A stretch of 21,262 nucleotides of DNA from Thermoleophilia bacterium (GTDB taxonomy: Bacteria; Actinomycetota; Thermoleophilia; Gaiellales; SKUG01), in contig JAOPYU010000356.1 of NCBI GenBank assembly GCA_025964455.1, positions 1-21,262 on the forward strand, read 5' to 3'. The notes beneath the pieces are model-generated. The model made no database searches and had not been told where the DNA came from. It worked only from the letters and a program-made list of their open reading frames with translations. The number at the start of each line of letters is the position of its first letter. Positions within the stretch are counted from its first letter, which is position 1. Positions 1 to 7,439 of this stretch are shown one piece after another. Both the position numbers and the translations under genes were made by a program.

Positions 1-2962
1 CCAGAGCAAGAACACGAGCGGCACCTTCGTCGGCGAAGGCGCCACCGACCCGACGTACAGCATCGAAGTCGGCGACACGATCAACTACAAGATCGTGGTC
101 AAGACCGGTGGCAACACGCCTCAGGACATCACCTTCACCGATGGCAAGTGCGACAAGGACACGCTCGAGTACACGATCGGCGCCACCACCACTGCATACA
201 CGACCAAGCTCGTCGCAGTCCCGGCTGGCACCACGATCACCTTCGCGTGCGACCACAAGGCACTGCTCGCCGACGGCGACACCGTCATCAACAAGGCCAG
301 CGTCGTCGGTCACAGCAACCTGATCGCCACCGACACCAAGGCTGACGACACCGTCACCGCCAACGTGTTCCACACAGGCATCGCGCTGGACAAGCTCGAG
401 AGCAAGAACGGCACTGACTTCGTTGGCGCGCTCAACGGCACGCTCACGCCCAACTTCAACGTCGAGGTTGGCAACACGGTCACCTACAAGGTGCTCGTCA
501 CGACCAGCGGCAATACCGCCCAGGACGTGACGTTCACGGATGGCAAGTGCGACACCGGCACGATCACGTACAAGATCGGCAACACCGCCCCGGCTGCGTA
601 CACGACCAAGCTGCTCGCGGTGCCTGCCGGCTCCGAGATCACGTTCCTCTGCACCCACAAGGTGCTGCTCACCGACGCTGACACCCTCATCAACGAGGCA
701 AGCGTCGTCGGCCACAGCGCGCTGATCGCCACCGACACCAAGGCAGACGACACCGTCACCGCCAACGTGTTCCACACGGGCATCGCGCTGGACAAGCTCC
801 AGGCCAAGAACGCCTCGGGCACCTTCGTCGGCGAAGGCGCCACCGACCCGACGTTCAACGTCGAAGTCGGCGACACCATTACGTACAAGGTGCTCGTCAC
901 CACGAGCGGCAACACCGCCCAGGACGTGACATTCACCGATGGTAAGTGCGATGCGGACACGATCACATACAAGATCGGCAACACCGCTCCGGCTGCGTAC
1001 ACGACCAAGCTGCTCGCAGTGCCTGCCGGCTCCGACATCACGTTCCTCTGCACCCACAAGGTGCTGCTCACCGACGCTGACACCCTCATCAACGAGGCCA
1101 GCGTCGTCGGGCACAGCAACCTGATCGCCACCGACACCAAGGCAGACGACACCGTCACCGCCAACGTGCACATCCCGAAGCTGGACGTCGAGAAGACGCA
1201 GCGCATCAAGGGCTCGGGGGCGGCGTTCGCCGACACGATCGGCACGCCGATCTACGCTGGAGACACGATCGAGTACGAGATCACCGTGCGGAACACCGGC
1301 GACGTGGCACTGACCGCCACGCTCTCGGACATCGACGGCGACTCATCGGCCGTGCCGACACCGTCCGGTTGTGACGCGACGCCGACGCTCGACACGGGCA
1401 GCCTCACGCCGCTCGCGGTCGGTGCTAGCGCCGTGCTGCACTGCGAGCACGTCACGACGATCGCGGATGCCAACGGCACCGGTGGCCTCGTCACCAACAC
1501 GGCGATCGCCAACGGCACGGACCTCGACACTGCCAACGCGCCGCACGTGGCTCCCGAGGACCGCGACACCGTGTCCGCACGCGTGCTCGTGACGCTCATC
1601 CGCATGGACAAGATGGTGTTCGACGCCGAGACCGGCACGTGGACCAAGTCCAACCGCGCCCACGTCGGTGACACGATCAAGTACACGATCACGGTCGCCA
1701 ACGACGGCAACAACCCGCTCGACTTCGACCTGGTCGACGCCAAGTGCGCCACGACCTGGACGAGCGAGGCCGTGACCACGGGCAACTTCAAGGTCTACAC
1801 GTGTGAGCACGTCATCCTCGACACGGATGCCAACCCGTACATCAACACGGCCGTGCTCGATGGCACGGACGAGGGTGGCACCGCGGTGCATCGCGAATCC
1901 AGCGCCACGACGACGATCCTCAAGCCGGCGTTCACGCTCGACAAGCTGGTACGCACGGCCGGTACTGGTGCGGCATTCTCGAAGACGAACTCGGCGCATG
2001 TCGGTGACACGCTCGAGTACCAGATCACCGTCGCGAACACGGGCAACACGACGCTCACGTTCGACCTGCTCGATCCGAACTGCGGCACGCTCAGCTCCAC
2101 GAGCCCCGCTGGCCTGGACGGCGTGGACGACGTGATCGGCGTGGCCGCGACCGCGACGTACGTCTGCACCCACGTCATCACGGCGCTCGATGCCAACCCG
2201 TACCTGAACACGGTGCGGGCGACCGGCACCGACGGGCTCGGCCTCGAGACGACGAAGGAGAGCTCGGCCAACACGGCGATCCTCATCCCGGGCCTCGCGG
2301 TGGACAAGCAGGTCCGCGACGTGACGCGCAACACGCCGTTCGTCGACACCGTCGACGCCAACATCGGCGACACGCTCGAGTACCGCATCAACTACACCAA
2401 CACGGGCAACGTCGCCCTGGCCCTCACGGTCCGCGACGACAAGTGCTCGCCGCTGGTGGCGCCTGCGGGCTGGAGTGGCACGCTCGGGATCGGTGCGACG
2501 GCTTCGTTCACCTGCACCCGCGTATACGTTGCGGCTGATCCGTCGCCGTTCGTGAACGTGGCCTCGGGCACGGGCACCGACATCCTCGGAGGCACGGTGA
2601 CCACGTCCGACACGGCGACGGTCGTCGAGCTGCCGATCGAGGTCGCTGCACCCAAGCCGCGTGCTGCGTCGCGCCTGGTTCCGCCGAGCGGCTGCCAGCG
2701 TGGCGTGTTCCGACCGTACGTGACGGGTCAGAACATCCGGCTCGTGCAGTACTACGTCGATGGCAAGCTCGCCGCCACGGTGCGCAAGGCATCGAGCGGC
2801 AAGTGGGTCGCCCGCCTCACGACGACGAAGCTGCGCGCTGGCGTGCACCGCCTCGTCGTGAAGGTGACCTACACCGCTGCGACCGGCACCGCGCCGCGCA
2901 CCATCCGCTCCACCTTCGGTGTCTGCCGGCCGCGCGTCGTGCTGCCTGCCTTCACCGGCTGA
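1..2962 (+). CDS. DUF11-type repeat surface protein, 5' end cut by window
   Basis: The reading frame is already open at the left edge (first full codon at base 2), so this is the C-terminal 986 residues of a larger protein. The GTG at 95 is internal. It holds about seven beta-rich repeats of 110-134 residues, each with a 'GDT(I/L)xY.I.V.NTGN' stretch and a paired Cys (for example GKC and a later CTH or CEH). This resembles the DUF11/conserved-repeat Ig-like domains of extracellular adhesin-like proteins. Repeats start near bases 374, 776, 1172, 1598, 1928 and 2291. After base 2641 comes a different Cys-containing Ig-like domain (SGCQRG to FGVCRP). The protein ends in LPAFTG with no membrane segment or basic tail, so it is not a standard sortase substrate. 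Secretion is inferred, since the signal peptide lies outside the window. Function is unknown; a structural or adhesive surface role is likely from the family. Confidence 0.85.
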   Translation, partial: QSKNTSGTFVGEGATDPTYSIEVGDTINYKIVVKTGGNTPQDITFTDGKCDKDTLEYTIGATTTAYTTKLVAVPAGTTITFACDHKALLADGDTVINKASVVGHSNLIATDTKADDTVTANVFHTGIALDKLESKNGTDFVGALNGTLTPNFNVEVGNTVTYKVLVTTSGNTAQDVTFTDGKCDTGTITYKIGNTAPAAYTTKLLAVPAGSEITFLCTHKVLLTDADTLINEASVVGHSALIATDTKADDTVTANVFHTGIALDKLQAKNASGTFVGEGATDPTFNVEVGDTITYKVLVTTSGNTAQDVTFTDGKCDADTITYKIGNTAPAAYTTKLLAVPAGSDITFLCTHKVLLTDADTLINEASVVGHSNLIATDTKADDTVTANVHIPKLDVEKTQRIKGSGAAFADTIGTPIYAGDTIEYEITVRNTGDVALTATLSDIDGDSSAVPTPSGCDATPTLDTGSLTPLAVGASAVLHCEHVTTIADANGTGGLVTNTAIANGTDLDTANAPHVAPEDRDTVSARVLVTLIRMDKMVFDAETGTWTKSNRAHVGDTIKYTITVANDGNNPLDFDLVDAKCATTWTSEAVTTGNFKVYTCEHVILDTDANPYINTAVLDGTDEGGTAVHRESSATTTILKPAFTLDKLVRTAGTGAAFSKTNSAHVGDTLEYQITVANTGNTTLTFDLLDPNCGTLSSTSPAGLDGVDDVIGVAATATYVCTHVITALDANPYLNTVRATGTDGLGLETTKESSANTAILIPGLAVDKQVRDVTRNTPFVDTVDANIGDTLEYRINYTNTGNVALALTVRDDKCSPLVAPAGWSGTLGIGATASFTCTRVYVAADPSPFVNVASGTGTDILGGTVTTSDTATVVELPIEVAAPKPRAASRLVPPSGCQRGVFRPYVTGQNIRLVQYYVDGKLAATVRKASSGKWVARLTTTKLRAGVHRLVVKVTYTAATGTAPRTIRSTFGVCRPRVVLPAFTG
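374..1171 (+). repeat. Near-identical tandem DNA repeats (402 and 396 bp)
   Basis: Units 374-775 and 776-1171 are close to identical over long stretches, for example around 590-720 against 990-1120, and at 727-768 against 1126-1167. A partial third unit occupies 1-373. GKC codons recur at 143, 542 and 941, exactly 399 bases apart. The four later repeats of the same protein are diverged at DNA level. This points to recent in-frame duplication or gene conversion in the N-terminal part only. Confidence 0.85.
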
Positions 2963-2990
2963 GTACGGCGCACGTGCGCGATCGAATTGA

Positions 2991-3028
2991 GCCGGCGTCG
3001 CCCTCCGGGGCGGCGCCGGTGGTGTTTT
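2991..3028 (+). terminator. Hairpin terminator after repeat surface protein
   Basis: Arms 2992-3002 and 3009-3019 pair over 11 positions with one G-T wobble and a 6-base loop. They are followed by TGGTGTTTT. The hairpin lies 30 bases after the stop at 2962 and before the L,D-transpeptidase gene, so it probably separates the two transcription units. Confidence 0.65.
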
Positions 3029-3098
3029 CGCCGCGACGGAGTTCGTCGCGGACATTGCCCCGACGACCGATCCATGGGACCCTGGAGGTACGATCCGC

Positions 3099-3896
3099 AT
3101 GAGGACCTCCCCGATGCCCCAGCACAGCTCCACACACCGCCTCCCTGCCGCGCGCTACGCGCTGCTGCTGGCTGCGCTCATCGTGCTGGTCACGGCCGCC
3201 TTCGCGGCGCCCACCGCGAGCGCTGCAGAGCTGGCGCTGCGCCCAGTCGGCGGCTTCGGGCCGCTCGGCAACGAACGCCTCTCCAACGAGCGCACGGTCA
3301 CGCGCTACGGCAGCGCGCGCTTCCAGACGCCGATCTACCGCTTCCCCGGCTCCACATCGCGCAAGATCGCGAGCCTGCGCTTCTCGACCGAGGACGGCTT
3401 CCCCGAGATCTACCTCGTGCTGCGCAGCTACGTGGATCCGACCTCGGGCCAGGTCTGGCTGCAGATCCGCGTGCCGGGGCGTCCCAACGGACGCACGGGA
3501 TGGGTGCCACAGACGCGCATGGGCGACCTGCGCACGGTCGACACCTTCCTGCACATCGAGCGCGGCCGCCGCGCGACCCTGCGCAAGGGCACCAAGATCA
3601 TCTGGCAGGCGCCGATCGGCAGCGGTGCGCGCAGCACCCCCACGCCGGCCGGCAACTATTACATCCGGGAGAAGTTCCGCGGCAGCGGCGGCATCTACGG
3701 TCCGTACGTGTTCGGCACGTCGGCCTACTCGGTGTTGAGCGAGTGGCCCCGCGGGGGCGTGATCGGCATCCACGGCACCAACCAGCCCGGGCTCATCCCC
3801 GGCAGCCCGTCACACGGGTGCGTGCGCGTGCGCAATGCCGCGATCACCAAGCTTTTCCACCTGATGCCTGTCGGAACCCCGCTGCTCATCACGTGA
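3099..3896 (+). CDS. Secreted L,D-transpeptidase (YkuD domain)
   Basis: Likely forms 3-3 peptidoglycan cross-links or attaches proteins to peptidoglycan outside the membrane. The 265-aa protein starts with a basic stretch and hydrophobic helix (about residues 20-38) ending in an Ala-rich signal-peptidase site near PTASAAE. Residues 60-135 form an SH3-like or linker region. The YkuD catalytic motif is at the C terminus: His225 in HGTN and SHGCVRVRN with the nucleophile Cys241. A GGAGG lies 10 bases before the ATG at 3099. An in-frame ATG at 3114 is a possible alternative start. The stop TGA (3894-3896) overlaps the GTG of the next gene, so the two are probably translationally coupled. Confidence 0.9.
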   Translation: MRTSPMPQHSSTHRLPAARYALLLAALIVLVTAAFAAPTASAAELALRPVGGFGPLGNERLSNERTVTRYGSARFQTPIYRFPGSTSRKIASLRFSTEDGFPEIYLVLRSYVDPTSGQVWLQIRVPGRPNGRTGWVPQTRMGDLRTVDTFLHIERGRRATLRKGTKIIWQAPIGSGARSTPTPAGNYYIREKFRGSGGIYGPYVFGTSAYSVLSEWPRGGVIGIHGTNQPGLIPGSPSHGCVRVRNAAITKLFHLMPVGTPLLIT

Positions 3897-5098
3897 GGTT
3901 CCGCAGCCTGCAGACTGTCGCCCTGCTGGGCTGTGCCGTGCTCGCGCTGGCGCCTGCGAGCAGCGCCCTTGCCACACAGAGCAGCGATGCCATCGGCGCC
4001 GTGAACACCATCCGCGCCCAGGTCGGCGTCGCACCGATCGTCGACGATCCGCTGCTCGCGAGCGACTGCGCCGCCCATGCGACCTGGATGTCCACACACC
4101 GGACGATCTCGCATGAGCCGACGGTCGATGCCACCCCGACGATCATGGATGCAGCCAAGCACTCGGTGCTCGCGGTGCGGATCCCGGGGGCTGCCCAGAC
4201 CAGCGTGGAGTCGATCCACTGGCTTCGCGGCGCACCGCTGCATCTGCAGCAGATCCTGCACCCGGCGCTCACGCGCAGCGGCTACGCATGGGTCGACGGG
4301 TGGTCGTGCATGGCGGTCCGCGACTTCACCCTGCGTCCGCTGCTGTCGATCACGGATCGATCGCGCGGGATGAACGAGATCACGACCTGGCCACCGGCCG
4401 GCGCCGTCGGGGTCGCGACGTCCGAGGACACGCACGAGGAGGCGCCGTCGCCGAACGAGCTGATCGGGCTGCCGCACACCCAGGTGACGGGGCCGTACCT
4501 GCTCGTGTTCGCTGCGGGCTTCGGCGCGAACCCCTCGTGCGCGGGCACGCGGATCGTCTCGGCGACGCTGACTGAGCCCGATGGCGCAGCCGTCCCCGTG
4601 CGCTCGAGCGACGACCAGGCCCAGCGCGAGCGGGCGGGCACGCCTGCCACAGCCTGCCGCACGGGGTCGGGCACCGGATTCCTCGCTCCGCTGCAGCCGC
4701 TGGCGCCCGGCACCACCTACACGGCGACGGTCGCCGTCGTCGGGGTCGGCGCGCGCGAGGGCACGCCGCCCACCACGAAGTCCTGGTCGTTCACGACGGG
4801 CGAGGCCACGCCGATCCCGAACCTGGACCGGGTCCAGCCGGCGCTGCGCGTCGCGCGCTCGGTCGTAGTGCGTCGAGGCGCCCGCAAGGGCACCTTCCAG
4901 CTGCGCGTCACGGTCAAGGACGCGTCGGCCACCACCTGCGCCGCGGTCGTGGCTCGCAAGGCGGCGCCCTGCGCCGTCAAGCGAGGCGTCATCGTACTCA
5001 CCGGTGTTCGCTCGCCGCGCCTTCGGGCGCTGGCATGGACCCTGCTCGTGCGCGACAGCGCCGGCAATGCCACGCGCCTCGTCGGCGCGATGCGCTAG
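3893..5098 (+). CDS. Secreted CAP/SCP-domain protein with Ig-like C terminus
   Basis: I place the start at GTG 3893, overlapping the transpeptidase stop (GTGA), because a signal peptide follows at once (RFRSLQTVALLGCAVLALAP, cut probably after SSALA). The frame is open much further upstream, but that part is only the shadow of the transpeptidase. This gives 401 aa. Residues 33-160 resemble the CAP (cysteine-rich secretory/SCP) family: AVNTIRAQVG, DPLLASDCAAHATWM, and a Trp/His-containing middle. Residues 165-300 carry a PAGAVGV...PSPNEL...TGPYLL stretch often seen after actinobacterial CAP domains, ending in SWSFTT like a small Ig-type domain. The last 80 residues form a further beta domain with a Cys pair. 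LLGC at residues 12-15 could be a weak lipobox. The cell-wall role is inferred from its partner. Confidence 0.75.
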   Translation: MRFRSLQTVALLGCAVLALAPASSALATQSSDAIGAVNTIRAQVGVAPIVDDPLLASDCAAHATWMSTHRTISHEPTVDATPTIMDAAKHSVLAVRIPGAAQTSVESIHWLRGAPLHLQQILHPALTRSGYAWVDGWSCMAVRDFTLRPLLSITDRSRGMNEITTWPPAGAVGVATSEDTHEEAPSPNELIGLPHTQVTGPYLLVFAAGFGANPSCAGTRIVSATLTEPDGAAVPVRSSDDQAQRERAGTPATACRTGSGTGFLAPLQPLAPGTTYTATVAVVGVGAREGTPPTTKSWSFTTGEATPIPNLDRVQPALRVARSVVVRRGARKGTFQLRVTVKDASATTCAAVVARKAAPCAVKRGVIVLTGVRSPRLRALAWTLLVRDSAGNATRLVGAMR

Positions 5099-5115
5099 CC
5101 AAGCACGGCTCTCCA

Positions 5116-5150
5116 AAAGGGGCCACACGAGGGCCTCGAGCACCCCCTTT
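5116..5150 (+). terminator. Possible weak hairpin after CAP gene
   Basis: AAAGGGG (5116-5122) can pair with CCCCTTT (5144-5150) around an inner GAGGGCCTC element. It sits 18 bases after the stop at 5098. There is no clear T tract, so the call is weak. Confidence 0.3.
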
Positions 5151-5171
5151 CCAAAGTCGGACCCTTCGTCG

Positions 5172-5177
5172 TACCGT
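5172..5177 (+). promoter_or_regulatory. Possible -10 (TACCGT) for M23 gene
   Basis: This is a TAnnnT hexamer in the 182-base gap before the M23 gene, giving a leader of roughly 100 bases. No convincing -35 is seen. The support is only the hexamer and its position. Confidence 0.25.
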
Positions 5178-5262
5178 GGAAGGTGAGCTGCCTCGGGGGG
5201 CACGCCGCTTCACCGCCTCCCCTGGAGTTCACGTGATCCAGGTGCGCTCGCCACGCACCTGC

Positions 5263-5272
5263 AGGAGGGGGA
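5263..5272 (+). promoter_or_regulatory. Strong Shine-Dalgarno fixing the M23 start
   Basis: AGGAGGGGGA lies 8 bases before ATG 5281. It selects that start over the open frame that runs back to 5035 through the end of the CAP gene. Confidence 0.75.
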
Positions 5273-5280
5273 GCCGAAAG

Positions 5281-6159
5281 ATGTCATCAGTGAGCTGTTC
5301 AGCCGCGCCTGCGCTGCCGACGGATCCATCCGTCGCCGCTGGCCTTGCGCCCGCACCAACCGATGTTGCCGGAGTCGCCGGTGGCGGCCTCGCGCCGGCC
5401 ATGGGGCAGCCCGCTGGCGCCGCGACCGGTGCGCCGGTTGACCTGCAGACGGCGATCGCGAATCTCCAGACGGCCGTCGGCGCGCTGTCACAGGCAGTTG
5501 CCGGCATGGGCGCGATCAGCGGCGGGGGCGGCACGCCCGCCGAGCTCCCCGTCGATCCGAGCGTCACCGGGGGAGGTGCCGGCAGTGGCTGCGGCTGCGG
5601 CGGCGGTCAGGCCGTGGCGGGTGCCGGCAGCGTCGAGCAGGTCGAGCAGAAGACCGACGAGTTCGCGACCGCACCCAAGGAGCCCAAGGCCCCGAAGGAG
5701 CCCAAGCCCGCCGAAGCGCCCAAGCAGTCGAGCGCGCCCGCCGGCTTCAAGATCCAGGATCCGCTCCCCGGCGCCAAGGTCACCAGCACCTTCGGGGAAG
5801 TCTCGAGCATCCGCAACAACCGCCCGCACGGCGGCACCGACCTGGCCAAGGGCCAGGGCACCCCGATCTCGGCTGCCGCACCGGGCAAGGTCGTCGAGGT
5901 CAAGTACGATCCAGACGGCTACGGCAACTACGTCACGATCGACCACGGCAACGGCAAGTTCACGCGCTACGGCCACATGGTCGAGAAGAGCCCGCTCAAG
6001 GAAGGTGACACCGTCACCGCCGGCCAGAACATCGGCAAGGTCGGCTCGACCGGCAACTCCACCGGACCCCACCTGCACTTCGAGGTGCTGATCGGCGGCA
6101 CCGGCCAAGGCAACCGCGTCGATGCCCAGCCCTACCTGAGCGGCAGCAAGACCTTCTAG
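5281..6159 (+). CDS. M23-family peptidoglycan endopeptidase, no visible signal peptide
   Basis: A LytM/M23 zinc metallopeptidase of 292 aa, expected to cut peptide cross-bridges in peptidoglycan. Residues 160-285 hold the catalytic domain: His183 and Asp187 in PHGGTD, His232 in RYGHM, and His264/His266 in PHLHFE. These match the full set of zinc and catalytic residues. The N-terminal 155 residues are low-complexity: Ala/Pro/Gly-rich, an amphipathic heptad-like helix near 54-76 (LQTAIANLQTAVGALSQAV), a Gly-Cys cluster GCGCGGG at 103-109, and a Lys/Pro/Glu linker. No Sec or Tat signal is visible, although the start is fixed by a strong Shine-Dalgarno. Either export uses another route or the protein acts inside the cell or on lysis. 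The stop is directly followed by the stop of the opposite-strand kinase gene. Confidence 0.88.
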   Translation: MSSVSCSAAPALPTDPSVAAGLAPAPTDVAGVAGGGLAPAMGQPAGAATGAPVDLQTAIANLQTAVGALSQAVAGMGAISGGGGTPAELPVDPSVTGGGAGSGCGCGGGQAVAGAGSVEQVEQKTDEFATAPKEPKAPKEPKPAEAPKQSSAPAGFKIQDPLPGAKVTSTFGEVSSIRNNRPHGGTDLAKGQGTPISAAAPGKVVEVKYDPDGYGNYVTIDHGNGKFTRYGHMVEKSPLKEGDTVTAGQNIGKVGSTGNSTGPHLHFEVLIGGTGQGNRVDAQPYLSGSKTF

Positions 6160-7398
6160 TCAGCCGCGCGAGGGCCAGAGCGGCAGCTCGATGCTGGCGC
6201 GCAGGCCGTGGCGCTCGTCGCCGGAGATCGAACGCATGCCGTCACCCAGGTCCTCGAGCCAGATGCGTCCGCCCATGGCGTCGACCAGGCGTCGCGCAAC
6301 GAACAGGCCGAGGCCCGTGCCGCCAGCGCCCGTGCGGTTGAGCGGGTCGGCGCGGAAGAACTTCTCGAAGGCGCGCTCCAGGTCGGCGCTCGCCATGCCG
6401 GGGCCCTCGTCACGCACGTCGATCCGGACCGCGTCGCCAACGCGCTCGGCCGTGAGGCGCACGGTCGTGTCAGCCGGTGCGTACTTGCACGCGTTGTCGA
6501 CCAGGTTGGCAATCACCTGCTGCAGGCGCAGCCCGTCGGCTGCAACGTCGGGCAGGTCGCCCGGCACGTCCACGCGGACCTGCTGGCTCGTCGAGGGCAT
6601 GCGCAGCCAGTACGCGGTGGCGTCGCGCAGCAGCTCATCGACCCGCACACGCGTGGTCACGACCGCGAGCGGCTCGGCCGTGTCGATGTCGGCCGTGTAG
6701 CGCAGGTCGTCGATGACCGTGCGCATGCGCTCGCTCTGGCCCACGATCATCCGCGACAGCTCGGCGCGCGCCTCGTCGGAGATGTCGAAGCTCGACAGCG
6801 CTACCGCCGCGCCGTAGATCGCGGCAAGCGGCGTGCGCAGTTCATGCGATGCCGTGACGATGAAGTCGTTGCGCATGCGCTCGACGTCGCGTGTCAGTCG
6901 CTCGCGACGAACCGCCTGCGCGCACAGCCCCGCGAGGGCACGCAGCGAGGCCTGCTGCGCCGCGTCGAAGGCCTGCGGTGTGGAGAAGCTCAGGTTGATC
7001 GCGCCCATGCGCAGGCCGTCCACTTCCAGCGGCAGCGCCGCGAGCGCCTCGCGGTCGGAGCGACCCATGTCGAGCACGGGATAGCGCACGGTCAGGTCGG
7101 CGGCCGTGCCCGCGTAGATCGGCACGCCGAACCGCCACGCCTCGATGACGGGGAGCACCTCGGTGGCCTCGAGCCGGCACAGCGGCACGTCGGGCTTGTC
7201 GGGGCGGATGTAGGCGTACATCTCGAGCGCCCGTTCATCCTGGGTCGTGAGCGCCACGAAGCCCGAGGCGGCGCCGAGCGCCTCCACCCCGAGGGTGGCC
7301 ACGACGTGGGAGATCTCCGCGAGCGACATCGCAGCGGCCAGCTGCTCGGCAAGTGCCAGCAGCGGCACGGCGCTCTCGATGTGGACGTCGTCTCCCAT
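6160..7398 (-). CDS. GAF-domain sensor histidine kinase (orphan)
   Basis: A 412-aa cytoplasmic two-component sensor without membrane segments. Residues 10-165 resemble a GAF sensor domain (ASGFVAL, FGVPIYAG, LPLEVDG, GAINLSF). A HisKA dimerisation domain follows with the phospho-acceptor His185 in ASHELRTPL. The HATPase domain has the N box (NLVDNACKYAP), G1 (DEGPGM) and G2 (GTGLGLFVAR). I start it at ATG 7398 because TACGAT stands 7 bases upstream, fitting a leaderless transcript. ATG 7407, three codons earlier, is the alternative. The open frame beyond that, up to 7881, lies over the SDR gene and is a shadow. No response regulator is in the window. It lies 41 bases downstream of the SDR gene on the same strand. 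The signal sensed is unknown. Confidence 0.88.
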   Translation of the reverse strand: MGDDVHIESAVPLLALAEQLAAAMSLAEISHVVATLGVEALGAASGFVALTTQDERALEMYAYIRPDKPDVPLCRLEATEVLPVIEAWRFGVPIYAGTAADLTVRYPVLDMGRSDREALAALPLEVDGLRMGAINLSFSTPQAFDAAQQASLRALAGLCAQAVRRERLTRDVERMRNDFIVTASHELRTPLAAIYGAAVALSSFDISDEARAELSRMIVGQSERMRTVIDDLRYTADIDTAEPLAVVTTRVRVDELLRDATAYWLRMPSTSQQVRVDVPGDLPDVAADGLRLQQVIANLVDNACKYAPADTTVRLTAERVGDAVRIDVRDEGPGMASADLERAFEKFFRADPLNRTGAGGTGLGLFVARRLVDAMGGRIWLEDLGDGMRSISGDERHGLRASIELPLWPSRG

Positions 7399-7405
7399 GG
7401 TCCCC

Positions 7406-7411
7406 ATCGTA
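7406..7411 (-). promoter_or_regulatory. Leaderless-type -10 for the histidine kinase
   Basis: On the minus strand TACGAT is followed by seven bases and then ATG 7398. The spacing matches other starts in this window. No clear -35 is visible. Confidence 0.45.
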
Positions 7412-7439
7412 TCGCGCGCGCACGTGGGATCGATGACCC

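Noticed and set aside
143..1171. CRISPR-like spacing of repeats
   Set aside because: The repeats are about 400-bp in-frame protein-coding units without spacers.
484..1245. 253-aa minus-strand open frame with internal repeats
   Set aside because: It is repetitive only because it mirrors the tandem repeats of the real gene.
2945..2962. LPXTG sortase anchor
   Set aside because: The motif has an extra residue and nothing follows it.
1343..3133. 596-aa minus-strand open frame opposite the repeat surface protein
   Set aside because: Arg/Val/Asp-rich shadow caused by high GC. The plus-strand repeats and Cys spacing show the real coding strand.
2987..3892. Long open frame making the CAP protein appear 703 aa
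   Set aside because: This part overlaps the transpeptidase in another frame and is Arg/Pro/His-rich nonsense. A signal peptide begins right after GTG 3893.
3725..5203. 492-aa minus-strand open frame opposite the CAP gene
   Set aside because: No start signal or domain, and composition typical of GC shadows.
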